Positions 61,222-64,000 of a DNA stretch of 64,000 bases are shown piece by piece. The DNA lies in assembly GCA_015179045.1 (NCBI GenBank), contig WHUZ01000009.1, forward strand, positions 930,001 to 994,000, written 5' to 3'. The stretch's first letter is position 1. Every line of letters starts with the position of its first letter. The DNA comes from Kalaharituber pfeilii (Eukaryota > Ascomycota > Pezizomycetes > Pezizales > Pezizaceae). The notes beneath the pieces are model-generated. The model searched no databases and was not told where the DNA came from. It saw only the letters and a list, made by a program, of their open reading frames with translations. Both the position numbers and the translations under genes were made by a program.

Positions 61222-64000
61222 ATGCCGGTTAGCATCCCCGCCGTCCATGCCCACCCGTCGACGGACGGGCTGCTAGAGCCCGACGGCGGCACATCCCTGA
61301 GACAACGGAAATCCTACCGGCGCATACCCACCGAGATTCTGTTGCAAATATTTCACTACGCAATCGGTAGCCCTGGCTGCAGAATTAAATGGCAGTATGC
61401 ATCAACTCCTCATTACCGCTTCCACTACCCATATACCGATTCTATTCCGAGTGAAATCGCACAGTCGCGGTGTACATTATGCCCACTTCAGAACCTCTAC
61501 AACTGGGCACTAGTCAGTCGTCAGTGGAACGCGATTATCACTCCATACCTTTACTCTGAGCTAGACCTACACATGCTAGCAATCCCAGCACATGCAGTCC
61601 ACAGGCCAGTGCTTTTAAGACGCGACATTTGGCCGTATGGGACAGAAAAAGAAGTATCATATTCAGCTACATGCCTCCTAGCAGAACCCACAGGCAACGG
61701 GAAACTTGGGCAAACGATTCCAGTGCCAAAATACGGAAATCATGCTAAACTCGTCACGAGAAGGCTGCGGGACCAAGACAAGAAGCGCCTTGGACTCAAT
61801 GAGTTAGCAAGAAGGCATCGCTTGAACAGGATGGTCCCCACACCCGATCAGCAATTCGTGCTGGACTTTGAATATGCGCCAGCTGAATTCGAACATGTAT
61901 AAATCTTTCTTCGCTATCATTGTACTTTGTGTTCGTACTGACAAACCACTTGTCCAGGACGCTGAGCCGGATGTCATCAGGTATAAGACCAAGAAGATGC
62001 TCATTTACGCACCAATTCGTGCACCAAGCGACTGTTGTTTTCCGAGCCATCATCACCATAATTTCACTCCTGAATGGTGGGACCTTCTGGGATGTTGGAA
62101 CGACCCTACAGAACACAATCCAATCACAGAGTACACTCTCAACCGAGTGATGTTGCCTCTGATAAGAACTCTGACTGCAAGGCCCGACCTTGCTGACCTA
62201 GTTACAAAGATCCAGTTACCATTAGTGGTTTATCAAGACTATGTGCTACATCAGGATGAATCACTGAATCAGCTGAAGCCACCGTTAGCCGGGAGGAATA
62301 TCACGAGGCCTGAGGAACAGAGACTGAGACTTTTCAGAGAAGCACCGTTAGCAAGAACTCCTATTGTTCTTATTCACCTTTTACAAGCCACACTCAGGTT
62401 AACTGAGCTCTGTAGAAATTTGGAAGTCTTGGATGGATACTGGTCTCTTGATATCCTCTCGCTTCACCTTCTGGAGCATCAACGTCAAGTACTCAAATCT
62501 GTGCAATGTATATCGCAAGAGGTGTTAAACCCTGAACCCGCTGCAGAGAGTGGCGATCCATCCTCGTCTGGGCCTCCGCTCGGACGAACAATCAAGAAAC
62601 AGTCGTCAATGACACGTATCACCAATTTTGCTCGAACGCTACGACATAAGCTGTCCAACAAAAAGCTCAAGGCCAACGACGATTCGCATATTAGCCCTGG
62701 TGATTCTAACGCTGATGCAAGTACTGACCTTAAAATACCAAATGCACACGTAGAGGATTCCGACATGATGGCGGTGCCCTTGCCAGGAGATGGCCTTATA
62801 TCTTCTGGTGGTAGTTCGTTGCACAGTGAATTGGGAAATGATAAGCCAAATGATGCACATACAGCTAACCCTTCCAGTCTTTGGAGAGAACTTTTACGGT
62901 GGTCTGTTCCTAGGCTCAAGTACCTGAGGCTAGATTTCGCCTCGCCGATGTCCATGGCGTTAGCTGACTGTCGATGGGCAAGCCATTGTGGCTCAGAGCC
63001 CCGGTTAAAAATGTGTAGAAGGAAGCATTGGCAAAACTACGCCTCTACAGACCTCAGGAGCACCATGCGAGACCAACTCTCCAATGATGATAGCTTAGAC
63101 TCGATATGGGACACTGTAGGGTTCGGTTTTCCAGCAAAACAGATTGAATTGAGCTTGCAGAACAATCTTGTTCATCTGGAATTCGCCACCATTGAGGAAG
63201 ATGAGATCCATAACGCTCGAAACTTGTCCCAAGTCAAAGCAAGACTGTCACAGGCTTTTTCGTATGGTTTGGAGAATCTTCGCAGCCTGTCGCTCATGGA
63301 TAGCTATGTCTCACTACTAGTTGTTGTACCAGCAAACAAGTTAGAGGCGCTGCAGGTGAGCCGGTGGCACATAACATCCCACTTAAGCCTCGTTTTGCAG
63401 TATTTAGAGCGAAGCCATAACAGCGTAGCCAATCCAGAAGCCACCATCTTAAAAAGCTTGACACTTGACACAGTAAGTGGCAAACTCGGAACAGCCTTCT
63501 GGGCAGGTGAAGATTGTTACCCCTTACTTATCGGAGGAGTCTCATCCTGCATGGTAAGACTACCCTGTGGAGGTCAGCGTCAGGTTTTCAACGGAGGGTA
63601 TCTTCATGAAAAATACTTTTTGAGCCTTGAACACGTTTACAACATCATTCAATATGCGCCCAACTTGGAAGAACTAATACTTCGAAGAGGACGCCCTGCT
63701 CTAGATGAATACTGGAAAATGCAAATGGAGGCCAGGTACACCGACTGGGTCGAGCAAACAGAGACTTTGTCCAGTAGTGGACGTTATCTTTCACCACCTA
63801 TTGCTCACAAATTGAAAACTTTAGCCTTACTAGTATGGGGCGAGGACCAACGAAATTGGCTTTTAAATGCCATTACCAGTCTTGGAATGTTTCCTGGGCT
63901 GAAAGATGTGATCTACACCCCAGCTGTAGTAGAACATCATAGAAGACAGGAGTTCAGAGTGTGGTACCGACACGAAAGGCTAGCAAACAAACGTCAGAGA
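61222..64000 (+). CDS. F-box domain protein (partial, continues past window)
   Basis: Exon 1 is 61222-61896 (225 codons) and exon 2 runs from 61958 to the window edge without a stop (681 codons); the intron is GTATAA...CCAG, phase 0. At least 906 residues. The F-box lies near residues 32-115: RRIPTEILLQIFHYAIG, then LYNWALVSRQWNAIITPYLY and SELDL. F-box proteins bring substrates to SCF ubiquitin ligases. The rest holds a Ser/Asp-rich stretch (about residues 410-540) and leucine-rich segments such as LKYLRLDFASP, NLVHLEFATIEEDE and NLRSLSLMDSYVS that may be leucine-rich repeat-like. Substrate unknown. The C-terminus is outside the window. Confidence 0.8.

Overview
The window reads as nuclear DNA of a filamentous ascomycete (Pezizomycotina), probably a repeat-rich one. 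The evidence is the genes: many short GT-AG introns (about 55-85 nt), a HeLo-like/NB-ARC/TPR NLR protein, fungal-type DUF2264, BTB, F-box and Kel3-like proteins, and a 4-hydroxyphenylpyruvate dioxygenase (HPPD) of fungal type. A class such as Pezizomycetes is possible but is only inference. I see no rRNA, tRNA or CRISPR array.

Host genes, left to right: aldo/keto reductase (1396-2713, -); two tandemly duplicated small Gly/Cys-tailed proteins (5418-5892 and 7860-8328, -); HPPD (12820-14272, -); BTB protein (19681-20641, +); Gfo/Idh/MocA oxidoreductase like fungal D-galacturonate reductases (21964-23689, -); a DUF2264 gene cut in two (5' part 32722-33725, 3' part 43276-44510, +); an NLR (38012-41134, -); a Kel3/KLHDC4-like kelch protein (46596-48740, -); three putative secreted or surface proteins (49846-50944 +, 53405-54129 +, 57126-59400 -); and an F-box protein that runs off the right edge (61222->64000, +).

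Between them lies nested mobile DNA: Tc1-like transposase fragments, pogo-like MITEs with TA targets, a 1.9-kb element with about 0.45-kb inverted arms, a decayed Ty1/copia element whose gag holds a 1.4-kb inverted-repeat insertion, and an unidentified 360-bp insertion flanked by an 8-bp direct repeat.

The most striking feature is at 33726-43275. A 9.55-kb segment bounded by 30-bp terminal inverted repeats (29/30 identical) and by ATT on both sides sits inside the DUF2264 gene. It carries the two-gene set of a PIF/Harbinger transposon (Myb-like ORF1 and a decayed DDE transposase), a deleted copia copy, a small MITE and, remarkably, a complete NLR gene with near-identical TPR repeats. Host-gene reading continues in frame across the insertion if one ATT is kept. 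It looks like a DNA transposon carrying an innate-immunity-type gene as cargo.
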